Origin: JBBIKU01 sp037445245
GTDB taxonomy: Bacteria; Chloroflexota; Anaerolineae; Anaerolineales; Anaerolineaceae
Assembly: GCA_037445245.1 (NCBI GenBank)
Contig: JBBIKU010000051.1
Span: 1 to 14,567 of the forward strand
Reading direction: 5' to 3'
Length of the DNA stretch: 14,567 nucleotides
Part shown: piece after piece, positions 1 through 6,844 of the stretch
Position numbering within the stretch: position 1 is the first letter of the stretch
How the letters are laid out: each line of letters starts with the position of its first letter
Program-made: the position numbers and the translations under genes
Notes under the pieces: generated by a model
What the model was told of the DNA's origin: nothing
Database searches by the model: none
What the model saw: only the letters and a program-made list of their open reading frames with translations

Positions 1-56
1 TCCGCGAAGGCGGTCTCACCGTCGGCGCTGGCGTGATTACCAAGATCCTGGAGTAG
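1..56 (+). CDS. tuf: Elongation factor Tu, C-terminal end only (partial)
   Basis: Only the last 17 codons are inside the window; the complete codons begin at position 3 and the stop TAG is at 54-56. They read REGGLTVGAGVITKILE, the conserved C-terminus of bacterial EF-Tu (domain 3), the GTPase that delivers aminoacyl-tRNA to the ribosome. The placement immediately before rpsJ, with a 10-nt gap, is the common str-S10 junction and suggests that rpsJ is co-transcribed with tuf. The family assignment rests on a short but very conserved tail, so it is firm for EF-Tu and says nothing about the rest of the gene. Confidence 0.93.
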   Translation, partial: REGGLTVGAGVITKILE

Positions 57-66
57 GTAGAGAAGC

Positions 67-375
67 ATGGCAAAGCAACGAATTCGGATACGCCTTAAGG
101 CATACGATCATCGAGTGCTGGATCAATCTGCAAAGCGCATTGTGGAGACCGCAGAGCGCAGCGGTGCCAACGTGGTTGGTCCGGTTCCGCTGCCGACAAA
201 GATCGAGCGTTTCACCGTTCGGCGGTCAACCTTTATCGATAAAGATTCGCACGAACATTTTGAGATTCGCACCCACAATCGCCTGATCGATGTGATGGAT
301 CCAGATTCGAAAACGATCGACATGCTTATGCGGCTCAATCTGCCGGCTGGCGTGGATATCGAGATCAAGATCTAG
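67..375 (+). CDS. rpsJ: 30S ribosomal protein S10
   Basis: This 102-residue protein has the standard length and sequence of S10, a 30S head protein that also acts in transcription antitermination as NusE with NusB. Recognisable stretches are the N-terminal IRIRLKAYDHRVLD and the following helix ending in VGPVPLPTKIERFTV. The conserved RTHNRLIDV lies near residue 70. The start ATG at 67 is the only sensible one and follows a purine-rich AGAGAAG. The gene sits 10 nt after tuf, but a 239-nt spacer separates it from rplC, so here it looks attached to the tuf transcript and the rest of the S10 cluster may have its own promoter. Confidence 0.98.
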   Translation: MAKQRIRIRLKAYDHRVLDQSAKRIVETAERSGANVVGPVPLPTKIERFTVRRSTFIDKDSHEHFEIRTHNRLIDVMDPDSKTIDMLMRLNLPAGVDIEIKI

Positions 376-430
376 GCTCGTTCATTCCGGCGCGTGTTTT
401 GCCAGCCGTATGGGCGAAACTGAGATAGTA

Positions 431-439
431 TGCTATTAT
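431..439 (+). promoter_or_regulatory. Possible extended -10 promoter before rplC
   Basis: TGC followed by TATTAT (434-439) matches an extended -10 element (TGn-TATAAT with one mismatch). No good -35 hexamer is visible 16-18 nt upstream, where the sequence is GC-rich; extended -10 promoters often tolerate this. Its position at the start of the only long spacer in the S10 section supports a promoter role, with transcription starting near 446. This is inference from motif and context only. Confidence 0.4.
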
Positions 440-448
440 TAGTTGGTT

Positions 449-582
449 TGGGCAGTTATTGCCCATAAAATGACAGGGTAAGAGTGGCGCAGCGGGCGCA
501 CGAACCAGACACGGGGTGTCGCAACTGCGCAACTGACTGCACTGTGAATAGAGATGATGCAGCCAAGCCCAGGCTGACAGTC
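449..582 (+). promoter_or_regulatory. Structured leader region upstream of rplC
   Basis: The 376-614 spacer contains no credible gene but has several inverted repeats. TGGGCA (449-454) pairs with TGCCCA (460-465) around a 5-nt loop. GCGCAG (487-492) pairs with CTGCGC (525-530) and encloses the hairpin GACAC-GGG-GTGTC (508-520). GACTG (535-539) pairs with CAGTC (578-582) and encloses CAGCC (560-564) with GGCTG (572-576). Two nested stem-loop domains in a row suggest a folded mRNA leader, possibly for ribosomal-protein autoregulation. In E. coli an L4-binding leader controls the S10 operon, but it lies upstream of rpsJ; I cannot assign a ligand here. Confidence 0.4.
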
Positions 583-614
583 TCGGAGAATATGCTCAGA
601 AGGAGACAATAGAG

Positions 615-1244
615 ATGTTTAAAGGGCTTATCGGCAGGAAAATCGGCATGACCCAGATTTTCGGTGAAGATGGCGCTGCAACGCCCATTACACTCATCGA
701 AGCTGGGCCTTGTTATGTTACTCAGGTTCGTCTGCCCGAAAAGGATGGATACAGTGCGGTGCAGCTTGGTTTCAGTGAAGTTAAGACCAAGCGTCTCACC
801 GGCGGTCAATTGGGGCATCTCAAACGCAGTGGCGCTCCGCCTCTGCGCGTTTTGCGTGAATTTCGGGTGAAAAATCCGGATGTCGGTGAAGGCGGCACGG
901 TGGACGTTTCCCGCTTTGCGGTTGGTGAACGGGTTGATGTGATCGGAAGCAGCAAGGGACGCGGTTTTGCCGGCGCCGTCAAACGCTATAACTTCAGGGG
1001 TGGGCCCAAGACACACGGTCAATCCGATCGACATCGTGCCCCGGGTTCACGCGGCGCGGGGTCAACCCCCGGTCGGGTTTTCAAGGGTTCACGCGGTCCG
1101 GGGCACATGGGTAACGAGCGCGTGACCTCGCAAAACCTGCTGGTAGCACTGGTGGATGTCGAGCGCAATCTGATCGGTGTGCGCGGCGCAGTCCCCGGTG
1201 CGCGCGGCGGGTTTGTCATGATCAAGGAGGCGCGTAAACGGTAG
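615..1244 (+). CDS. rplC: 50S ribosomal protein L3
   Basis: This 209-residue protein is L3, one of the early assembly proteins of the 50S subunit, which reaches the peptidyl-transferase centre with an internal loop. It begins with the typical GLIGRKIGMTQIF, contains the central KGRGFAGAVKRYNFRGGP segment around residue 120, and ends with the conserved NERVT..N/RGAVPGARGG region. In the loop RAPGSRGAGSTPG the glutamines found in E. coli L3 (one is N5-methylated by PrmB) are missing, so that modification is not expected. The start ATG has a good AAGGAG at 600-605, 9 nt upstream. It is the first gene after the structured spacer. Confidence 0.98.
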   Translation: MFKGLIGRKIGMTQIFGEDGAATPITLIEAGPCYVTQVRLPEKDGYSAVQLGFSEVKTKRLTGGQLGHLKRSGAPPLRVLREFRVKNPDVGEGGTVDVSRFAVGERVDVIGSSKGRGFAGAVKRYNFRGGPKTHGQSDRHRAPGSRGAGSTPGRVFKGSRGPGHMGNERVTSQNLLVALVDVERNLIGVRGAVPGARGGFVMIKEARKR

Positions 1245-1292
1245 CCGAATTTTCGGTTGATGTTTCGCCATCTCTCTGGGAGCGAATGAATT

Positions 1293-1925
1293 ATGTTAGT
1301 GGATGTCGTCAACATGAAGGGCAAGAAAGTGAGCACGCTGGAGCTTCCGGCGAGCGTCTTCGAAGCCCCAATTTTTGTGGATCTTATGCACCAGGCGTAC
1401 ATGCGCCAGATGGCGAATGCCCGGCTGGGGACGCATAGCACCAAAACACGCGGAGAGGTTTCGGGCGGTGGACGGAAGCCGTGGCGTCAGAAGGGGACCG
1501 GGCGCGCCCGGCAGGGATCCACCCGCGCTCCGCACTGGAAAGGCGGCGGCAGGGTGCACACCCCTCGCCCGCGATCATATGCCCAGTCCATGCCGCAGAA
1601 AATGCGGCGGGCAGCGCTGCGATCGGCGCTTTCGGTCAAAGCAGCCGAATCTGCCATTGTCCTGGTTGACCAACTCGAATTGCCTGAACCGAAAACCCGT
1701 CTGATGGCAAAAACGCTCGATATGCTGGTGGGGGAAGCCAGTGTGTTGATCCTGCTGCCTGAAAAACAGCCTTATGAGAGCGTGATTCGTTCCACCAACA
1801 ATATTCCGGATGCCAAAACTTTGCAGGCGGACTATCTGAACATCCGCGACCTGCTGACTTTTGACAAGTTGGTGATGCCGGTGGCGACGGTTGAACAGAT
1901 CGCAACCCATCTGGGAGAAGGATAG
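1293..1925 (+). CDS. rplD: 50S ribosomal protein L4
   Basis: This 210-residue protein is L4 of the L4/L1e family, which lines part of the exit tunnel with a long basic loop. The loop is clear at about residues 45-90, with STKTRGEVSGGGRKPWRQKGTGRARQG (shown here as one motif region, key elements GGGRKPWRQKGTGRARQG) followed by RAPHWKGGG. The C-terminal half has the usual Rossmann-like part ending in LLTFDKLVMPVATVE. In E. coli L4 represses its own operon and terminates transcription in the S10 leader. Here the closest candidate leader lies before rplC. The start ATG follows GGGAGC about 10 nt upstream, and the gene lies 48 nt after rplC. Confidence 0.97.
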   Translation: MLVDVVNMKGKKVSTLELPASVFEAPIFVDLMHQAYMRQMANARLGTHSTKTRGEVSGGGRKPWRQKGTGRARQGSTRAPHWKGGGRVHTPRPRSYAQSMPQKMRRAALRSALSVKAAESAIVLVDQLELPEPKTRLMAKTLDMLVGEASVLILLPEKQPYESVIRSTNNIPDAKTLQADYLNIRDLLTFDKLVMPVATVEQIATHLGEG

Positions 1926-1938
1926 GCAGGAGGAGGAT

Positions 1939-2241
1939 ATGGACTCAGTATATGATGTGTTGCGCCGCCCGCGGGTAACAGAAAAAACCAATTACCTGGT
2001 GAACGATTTGCACCAGTACGTCTTTGAGGTTGCAGACAACGCTACCAGAACAACAGTCAAGGACGCGGTTGAAAAATTGTTCAACGTGACGGTGCTGCGG
2101 GTGAATATTCTCAATGTGCCGGCAAAACGGTCACGTCGGGCGCGCAGCCGACGGTTAGCGGTGCGGCAAAGCGGTTACAAAAAGGCGATCGTCAAGCTAG
2201 GTGCGGAAGATCGCATCCCGTTCTTTGAAGGGGTAGAGTAA
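1939..2241 (+). CDS. rplW: 50S ribosomal protein L23
   Basis: This 100-residue protein is L23, located at the tunnel exit, where it docks the signal recognition particle and trigger factor. It starts MDSVYDVLRRPRVTEKTN, matching the family's conserved RPxxTEK start, and continues with YVFEVADNATRTTVKDAVEKLF and the basic loop near residues 65-80. An upstream in-frame start at 1891 would add 16 residues overlapping rplD. I reject it because the ATG at 1939 has a strong AGGAGG (1928-1933) at normal spacing and fits the family length. Its stop overlaps the rplB start by one base (TAATG), indicating translational coupling. Confidence 0.97.
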   Translation: MDSVYDVLRRPRVTEKTNYLVNDLHQYVFEVADNATRTTVKDAVEKLFNVTVLRVNILNVPAKRSRRARSRRLAVRQSGYKKAIVKLGAEDRIPFFEGVE

Positions 2242-3080
2242 TGGCTGTAAAAGTATACAAACCGATGACCCCTGGTCAGCGCGGCATGACCGGACATCTT
2301 TTCGAAGAAATTACCAAATCGCAACCCGAACGTTCGCTCATCGTCATCAAGAAGAAGCATTCGGGGCGAAACATGTACGGGCGCGTCACGGTGCGGCACC
2401 GCGGCGGCGAATCGCGCCGCTACATCCGCATGGTGGATTTCAAACGCAAGAAACATGACATTCCGGCGAAGGTGGCCGCCATCGAATATGATCCCAATCG
2501 CAGCGCCCGCCTCGCCTTGTTGACTTATGCCGATGGTGAAAAAAGCTATATTTTAGCGCCGCTGGGGTTGAAGGTGGGTGACACTGTCACCTCAGGCGCC
2601 ACGGCAGATATCCGTCCTGGCAACAGCCTGCCGATCGCCAACATCCCGGTTGGAACCATGGTTCATAACGTGGAGTTACAGGAGGGGCGCGGCGGTCAGC
2701 TGGTGCGTTCTGCCGGCAGCGCGGCGCAATTGCTTGCCAAAGAGGGCGACTATGCCCAGATCCGGCTGCCGTCAGGCGAGGTACGGATGGTGCTGCAGAC
2801 CTGTCAGGCGACGGTGGGTCAGGTTGGCAATGTGGATCACGGCAACATCAAGCTGGGTAAAGCCGGTCGCAAACGGAAAATGGGCATCCGCCCGACCGTG
2901 CGCGGCAGTGCCATGTCGCCGCGCGACCATCCTCATGGTGGTGGTGAAGGACGTCAGCCGATCGGCATGCCGGGGGCGAAGAGTCCCTGGGGTCAGCCGA
3001 CGCTGGGTTACCGAACCCGCCGCAACAAGCGCACCGACAAGTTCATCGTCCGCCGCCGCAATTCGGGCGGTAAACGCTAA
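2241..3080 (+). CDS. rplB: 50S ribosomal protein L2
   Basis: This 279-residue protein is L2, a primary 23S rRNA-binding protein needed for subunit joining and peptidyl-transferase activity. It opens MAVKVYKPMTPGQRGMTG. It carries the RNA-binding OB-fold and SH3-like domains and the diagnostic SPRDHPHGGGEGR motif at about residues 226-238; His230 and His232 lie in the stretch whose conserved histidine is functionally important in E. coli L2. The C-terminus is the usual basic tail ending RRNSGGKR. Length matches the family (about 275). It overlaps rplW by one nucleotide and is followed by a 39-nt gap to rpsS. Confidence 0.98.
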   Translation: MAVKVYKPMTPGQRGMTGHLFEEITKSQPERSLIVIKKKHSGRNMYGRVTVRHRGGESRRYIRMVDFKRKKHDIPAKVAAIEYDPNRSARLALLTYADGEKSYILAPLGLKVGDTVTSGATADIRPGNSLPIANIPVGTMVHNVELQEGRGGQLVRSAGSAAQLLAKEGDYAQIRLPSGEVRMVLQTCQATVGQVGNVDHGNIKLGKAGRKRKMGIRPTVRGSAMSPRDHPHGGGEGRQPIGMPGAKSPWGQPTLGYRTRRNKRTDKFIVRRRNSGGKR

Positions 3081-3119
3081 CCGCAAGGGCGAGAATATTG
3101 CTGAAAGAGGATAAGTAGT

Positions 3120-3395
3120 ATGTCAAGATCGCTAAAAAAGGGACCATTCATTGCTCCCAAGCTCTTGAAGAAGATCGAGATGATGAACGCTCGAAGCGAG
3201 AAAAAAGTCATCCGAACCTGGAGCCGGGCGAGCACCATCTTCCCCCAGATGGTAGGGCACACCATTGCAGTTCATGACGGCAGACGCCATGTGCCGATCT
3301 ACATCACCGAAAACATGGTCGGACATCGTTTGGGCGAGTTCGCTCCTACGCGTCATTTTCGCGGGCACGTTGCCGAGAAATCGACGAGGAGATAG
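3120..3395 (+). CDS. rpsS: 30S ribosomal protein S19
   Basis: This 91-residue protein is S19, part of the 30S head, where it contacts S13 and 16S rRNA near the A-site tRNA. The sequence is typical from MSRSLKKGPFI through the central TWSRASTIFPQMVGHTIAVHDG to the C-terminal LGEFAPTRHFRGH. The start ATG is preceded by AAAGAGG at 3104-3110. It follows rplB and precedes rplV with a 2-nt gap, as in most bacterial S10 operons. Nothing is unusual. Confidence 0.98.
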   Translation: MSRSLKKGPFIAPKLLKKIEMMNARSEKKVIRTWSRASTIFPQMVGHTIAVHDGRRHVPIYITENMVGHRLGEFAPTRHFRGHVAEKSTRR

Positions 3396-3397
3396 CG

Positions 3398-3742
3398 ATG
3401 GCAACCGATATCCACGCAAAACTGAGCTACTGCGGCATTTCTGCCCAGAAGGTTCGCCTGGTGCTCGATACGGTGCGCGGCAAGCCGGCGACCGAGGCGC
3501 TCAGCATGTTGACCTTCACCCCCAAGCTAGCAGCCACGCCGGTCAAAAAGCTTCTGGCTTCGGCGGTGGCAAATGCCGAGGAAAATTTTGGGGTAAGCCG
3601 CGACAATCTGTATGTTTACAAGATCACCGCCGATGAAGCGCCAACCCGTAAGTGGCGCCGCTTTGGGGCGAGGGGGCGCTTTAAGCCGTTGCTGCGGCGG
3701 GCATCGCACATCACCGTCGTGTTGCGGGAACGTGAAAGCTGA
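3398..3742 (+). CDS. rplV: 50S ribosomal protein L22
   Basis: This 114-residue protein is L22, which contacts all six domains of 23S rRNA and extends a beta-hairpin into the exit tunnel. Conserved segments are the early SAQKVRLVLDTVRGKP, the internal LLASAVANAEEN, and the tunnel hairpin region ending RFKPLLRRASHITVVLRE. The hairpin tip, about residues 82-95, is where macrolide-resistance changes are known in other bacteria; here it looks ordinary. GAGGAG at 3386-3391 serves as ribosome binding site. A 66-nt spacer with a small hairpin follows before rpsC. Confidence 0.97.
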   Translation: MATDIHAKLSYCGISAQKVRLVLDTVRGKPATEALSMLTFTPKLAATPVKKLLASAVANAEENFGVSRDNLYVYKITADEAPTRKWRRFGARGRFKPLLRRASHITVVLRERES

Positions 3743-3776
3743 GGGCGAGTCATCCTCGGATTGAGCAGCCGATGAA

Positions 3777-3790
3777 CTCCGGTAGCGGAG
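3777..3790 (+). repeat. Short inverted repeat in the rplV-rpsC spacer
   Basis: CTCCG (3777-3781) and CGGAG (3786-3790) form a perfect 5-bp stem with a 4-nt GTAG loop, 18 nt before the rpsC start. A second weak stem, TCGG/CCGA (3756-3759 with 3769-3772), lies just upstream. There is no following T-tract, so it is not an intrinsic terminator. It could protect the message or tune rpsC translation, but short stems like this also arise by chance. Confidence 0.3.
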
Positions 3791-3808
3791 AAAGGCGCAG
3801 GAGAGAAA

Positions 3809-4486
3809 ATGGGTCGTAAAGTACATCCAATTGGGTTTCGACTGAACATCAACCGTCCTTGGGAAGGACGCTGGTACGCCGATGGCAGCGACTACCGCGA
3901 TCAATTGCATCAAGATCTTAAGGTCCGCAAGCTGATCCAGGCAACCGCCGATCGCGCCGGCGTGTCAATGATCGAAGTGGAACGTTTTCCCGGCAAGGTG
4001 AAGATCATCGTCCACACCGCCAAACCGGGCATTTTGATCGGACGCAAGGGTGAAACGGTCAAGAAGATTCGACAAGACCTCGAGTCGCTGACCGGCAAAA
4101 AAATTGATCTGGAGATCAAAGAGAACAAATCACCCGACCTCGACGCTTATCTGGTGGCGATGAACATTGCCGGACAGGTCGAACGTCGCATCAGTTACCG
4201 GCGGGCAATGAAGCGGGCAATCCAGCAAGCTATTCGTCAGGGCGCCAAAGGGATCAAGATCGAGGTGGCGGGTCGTCTGAGCGGCGCCGAAATGGCGCGC
4301 AGTGTCTGGCTGCGGGAAGGGCGGGTGCCGCTGCAAACCCTGCGAGCGGACATCGATTTCGCCCGCGCCGAAGCGCAAACGACGTATGGAAAGATCGGCA
4401 TCAAGGTGTGGGTCTATAAAGGTGAAGTGTTATCGCCGGTGGAAGAGAAGATCGAATCCACCGAGGGCGTATACGTTAGCGAGTAA
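3809..4486 (+). CDS. rpsC: 30S ribosomal protein S3
   Basis: This 225-residue protein is S3, which with S4 and S5 forms the mRNA entry tunnel and helps unwind mRNA. It begins MGRKVHPIGFRLNI. The KH RNA-binding domain is visible around residues 40-110, with the GxxG-type loop IGRKGE at 77-82. The C-terminal domain contains KGIKIEVAGRLSGAEMARS and ends with the typical TTYGKIGIKVWVYKGE. Length fits the family (about 210-240). A purine-rich CAGGAGAG lies just before the start. It is the gene after the longest spacer within the S10 block downstream of rplC. Confidence 0.98.
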   Translation: MGRKVHPIGFRLNINRPWEGRWYADGSDYRDQLHQDLKVRKLIQATADRAGVSMIEVERFPGKVKIIVHTAKPGILIGRKGETVKKIRQDLESLTGKKIDLEIKENKSPDLDAYLVAMNIAGQVERRISYRRAMKRAIQQAIRQGAKGIKIEVAGRLSGAEMARSVWLREGRVPLQTLRADIDFARAEAQTTYGKIGIKVWVYKGEVLSPVEEKIESTEGVYVSE

Positions 4487-4531
4487 TTATGCTGGTTTTT
4501 GTTTGCCAGTGGAACGAGCGAGGTAGTCATT

Positions 4532-4960
4532 ATGTTAATGCCGAAACGTGTAAAGTATCGAAAGCAAATGCGAGGCAGGATGCGCGGCAAAGCGCTGCGC
4601 GGCGCCGAGGTTGCTTTTGGTGATTACGGGTTGCAGGCGGTAGAACCGGGCTGGGTGACGGCGCGGCAGATCGAAGCAGCACGACGTGCGCTGGTACGCG
4701 TGATGCGCCGGCGCGGGAAATTGTGGATCCGCATCTTTCCGGACAAACCGTACACGCAAAAACCACCCGAAACCCGCATGGGTAAGGGCAAAGGCAACGT
4801 GGAATACTGGGTGGCGGTTGTCAAACCGGGGCGGATCATGTTCGAGATCAGCGGTCTGCCGACACACATCGCCATGGAAGCGCTGCGCCAGGCATCTTAT
4901 AAATTCTCGATCCGGACGAAGCCTGTAGGTCGGCTGGACGCGACGGGAGAACAGGCATGA
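4532..4960 (+). CDS. rplP: 50S ribosomal protein L16
   Basis: This 142-residue protein is L16, a late-assembling 50S protein near the A-site and central protuberance. It starts MLMPKRVKYRKQMRGRM, the conserved family start, and includes RIFPDKPYTQKPPETRMGKGKG around residues 75-95 (key element KPPETRMGKGKG). An upstream TTG-initiated frame at 4499 would add 11 non-conserved residues. I prefer ATG at 4532 because GAGGTAG lies shortly upstream and it fits the family start; ATG at 4538 is also possible. The stop overlaps the rpmC start by 4 nt (ATGA). Confidence 0.96.
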   Translation: MLMPKRVKYRKQMRGRMRGKALRGAEVAFGDYGLQAVEPGWVTARQIEAARRALVRVMRRRGKLWIRIFPDKPYTQKPPETRMGKGKGNVEYWVAVVKPGRIMFEISGLPTHIAMEALRQASYKFSIRTKPVGRLDATGEQA

Positions 4961-5169
4961 AAACGGAAGAAATTCGAGTCCTTTCAACGCAGGCGATTAA
5001 AGCCAAGCTGGATGACGCCCGCCAAGAGCTGATGAATTTGCGCTTTCAGATGGTTACCGGGCAGTTGACCGATACCAGCCGACTCAAGCAAACCCGCCGC
5101 CTTATCGCTCGCTACGAGACCATTCTACGCGAGCGCGAATTGGCGGCAGTGCAGGAAGGTGAAGCATGA
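4957..5169 (+). CDS. rpmC: 50S ribosomal protein L29
   Basis: This 70-residue protein is L29, a small two-helix hairpin next to L23 at the tunnel exit. The family signature is visible in the helix LDDARQELMNLRFQ and the later TRRLIARYETILRERE. It starts MKTEEIRVLS. It overlaps rplP upstream and rpsQ downstream by 4 nt each (ATGA at both junctions), a sign of coupled translation through L16, L29 and S17. Confidence 0.97.
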   Translation: MKTEEIRVLSTQAIKAKLDDARQELMNLRFQMVTGQLTDTSRLKQTRRLIARYETILRERELAAVQEGEA

Positions 5170-5549
5170 ATAAGCGTCGTCGTTTGACCGGTGTCGTGAA
5201 GAGCGACAAAATGATGAAGACCGTTATCGTTGAGATCAAACGCACCTTCCAGCATCCGCTTTACAAGAAAGTGGTGCATGATTTGAAGCGAGTCAAAGCG
5301 CACGATGAGCTGGGCTGCATGGTCGGCGATCACGTGCGAATCGTAGAGAGCCAGCCGATTTCACGTCAGAAACACTGGGTGGTGGAGTCGATTTTGCGCC
5401 GGCAAGGAGATAGCGCCATACCTGAGGTAAACGAGATCGCCGATGTTGAGCTCGAGGCGTTAAACGAGTTCCTAGAAAGCGAAACGGTTGCTGGAGCGGG
5501 TGAAGTTGCCGAACCGGAAGAAAAAACCACTGACAAAGGAGATGCGTAA
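5166..5549 (+). CDS. rpsQ: 30S ribosomal protein S17 with acidic C-terminal extension
   Basis: This 127-residue protein is S17, an OB-fold protein binding 16S rRNA in the 30S body. Residues 1-80 are standard: LTGVVKSDKMMKTVIV at the start, the KKVVHDLKRVKAHDE region, and the HWVVESILRR end of the fold. Most bacterial S17 proteins stop near 80-90 residues. Here about 47 more residues follow (from 5406), with 15 Asp/Glu against 2 Lys, which is unusual for a basic rRNA-binding protein. No frameshift explains it; the frame runs cleanly to TAA and the rplN ribosome binding site AAAGGAG overlaps the end. The tail's role is unknown. Confidence 0.96.
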   Translation: MNKRRRLTGVVKSDKMMKTVIVEIKRTFQHPLYKKVVHDLKRVKAHDELGCMVGDHVRIVESQPISRQKHWVVESILRRQGDSAIPEVNEIADVELEALNEFLESETVAGAGEVAEPEEKTTDKGDA

Positions 5550-5552
5550 ACA

Positions 5553-5924
5553 ATGATTCAACGGGAATCGCGTCTCAAAGTAGCGGATAACACCGGTGCA
5601 CGGGAGTTACTGGTGATCCATGTGGCGGGCGGATCGCGCCGGCTTTACGGGCAGGTTGGTGACATCGTGATTTGCACCGTGAAGTCCGCCACGCCGCAGG
5701 GTTCGGTGAAAAAGAGCGACATCGTCAAAGCGGTTGTGGTTCGCTGCGCCAAAGAATGGCGCCGCGAAGACGGCTCCAGCATCCGGTTCGATGACAACGC
5801 CGCCGTGATCCTGGATGGTGAAACCACCAATCCCAAAGGTACGCGCATTTTTGGACCGGTTGCGCGGGAATTGCGCGAACGGGGTTTTATGAAGATCGTT
5901 TCATTAGCCCCAGAAGTACTTTAG
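5553..5924 (+). CDS. rplN: 50S ribosomal protein L14
   Basis: This 123-residue protein is L14, a 50S interface protein that binds L19 and contacts 16S rRNA in bridge B8; in other bacteria it is also the target of the silencing factor RsfS. The sequence is highly typical: MIQRESRLKVADNTGAREL at the start, VKKSDIVKAVVVR in the middle, the family signature EDGSSIRFDDNAAVI near residues 72-86, and GTRIFGPVARELRE near the end. The ATG start follows AAAGGAG in the tail of rpsQ. Confidence 0.98.
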   Translation: MIQRESRLKVADNTGARELLVIHVAGGSRRLYGQVGDIVICTVKSATPQGSVKKSDIVKAVVVRCAKEWRREDGSSIRFDDNAAVILDGETTNPKGTRIFGPVARELRERGFMKIVSLAPEVL

Positions 5925-5948
5925 GCGAAAGTGGACAGGAGCAGTGCC

Positions 5949-6281
5949 ATGAGAGTAAAAATTCGCAAGGGCGATACGATCGAAGTGATTAATGGTCGCT
6001 CTGAAGATAAAGGCAAACGCAGCGAGGTGATCAAAGTGCTGCCGGATGAGCAGCGACTGGTGGTGCAGACGGTCAACCTGCGCACCAAACACCAGCGCCA
6101 GGTGCAATCGCAGGGTCGTACAGTGAACCCCGGCAAAGTTCGTTTTGAATTGCCGATCCACATCTCGAATGTGCTGCTGGTTTGCCCGAAATGCAATAAA
6201 GCCACGCGGGTACGCATGGTGCGTGAAGAAGGCAGGTCGCGCCGTGTTTGCAAACGATGCGATGCCCTGATCGACGAATGA
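5949..6281 (+). CDS. rplX: 50S ribosomal protein L24, zinc-ribbon form
   Basis: This 110-residue protein is L24, an assembly initiator of the 50S subunit. The KOW motif is at the start (VKIRKGDTIEVINGRSEDKGK). The C-terminal part has Cys79-x2-Cys82 and Cys101-x2-Cys104, a zinc ribbon seen in Thermus-type L24 and absent from the E. coli protein. An in-frame GTG at 5931 would add six residues, but ACAGGAG at 5935-5941 then lies inside the gene. That site is correctly spaced for ATG at 5949, which also matches the family start MRVKIRKGD. Confidence 0.96.
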   Translation: MRVKIRKGDTIEVINGRSEDKGKRSEVIKVLPDEQRLVVQTVNLRTKHQRQVQSQGRTVNPGKVRFELPIHISNVLLVCPKCNKATRVRMVREEGRSRRVCKRCDALIDE

Positions 6282-6300
6282 CCCGCCACGGAGCACTTAG

Positions 6301-6843
6301 ATGAACAGATTGAAAGAACAGTATCAAAAAGAATATGTGCCTGCTCTGATGAAGGCGCTCAGCCTGAAGAACAGGATGGAAGTGCCGGGAATCGAGAAGG
6401 TGGTCGTTAATATCGGTTTGGGAGAAGCCCTCGACAACCCCAAAGCGCTGGATGCCGCCGTTTCGGATTTGAGCCTCATTTCGGGGCAGAAGCCGGTGAT
6501 TACCAAAGCCCGCAAGAGCATTGCCAACTTCAAATTGCGAGAAGGGCGCGCCATTGGCAGCAAGGTCACGCTGCGCGGTGAACGGATGTGGGCGTTCCTT
6601 GACCGCTTGATGAACATCGTTCTTCCTCGCGTGCGCGATTTTCGCGGCGTTTTGCCCGACTCGTTCGATGGGCGTGGCAACTACACCCTGGGCTTGCGGG
6701 AACAATTGATCTTCCCGGAGATTGATTACGATCGAATTGATAAGATCCGGGGGATGGAGATCACCATTGTGACCACCGCGCCCACGGATGAACAGGCAGC
6801 CGTGTTGCTTGAATTGCTTGGAATGCCTTTCAGAAAGGGATAA
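6301..6843 (+). CDS. rplE: 50S ribosomal protein L5
   Basis: This 180-residue protein is L5, which binds 5S rRNA with L18 and touches P-site tRNA in the central protuberance. It begins MNRLKEQYQKEYVPAL and includes MEVPGIEKVVVNIGLGEA. It continues with the signature GQKPVITKARKSIANFKLREG and the RVRDFRGVLPDSFDGRGNY region. The ending ITIVTTAPTDEQAAVLLELLGMPF is standard. GGAG lies about 8 nt before the start. The rpsN start follows the stop after one base. Confidence 0.98.
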   Translation: MNRLKEQYQKEYVPALMKALSLKNRMEVPGIEKVVVNIGLGEALDNPKALDAAVSDLSLISGQKPVITKARKSIANFKLREGRAIGSKVTLRGERMWAFLDRLMNIVLPRVRDFRGVLPDSFDGRGNYTLGLREQLIFPEIDYDRIDKIRGMEITIVTTAPTDEQAAVLLELLGMPFRKG

Positions 6844-6844
6844 T

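Noticed and set aside
449..465. TGGGCA/TGCCCA hairpin as an intrinsic terminator after rpsJ
   Set aside because: The stem is only 6 bp and is followed by ATAAAA with no T-tract, so it does not meet the terminator pattern on either strand.
1245..1256. CCGAATTTTCGG palindrome after rplC
   Set aside because: It allows only a 4-bp stem with a tetraloop and lies in a short normal spacer; such palindromes occur by chance.
1891..1938. Upstream in-frame start extending L23 by 16 residues
   Set aside because: It overlaps the end of rplD, lacks family similarity, and leaves the strong AGGAGG unexplained.
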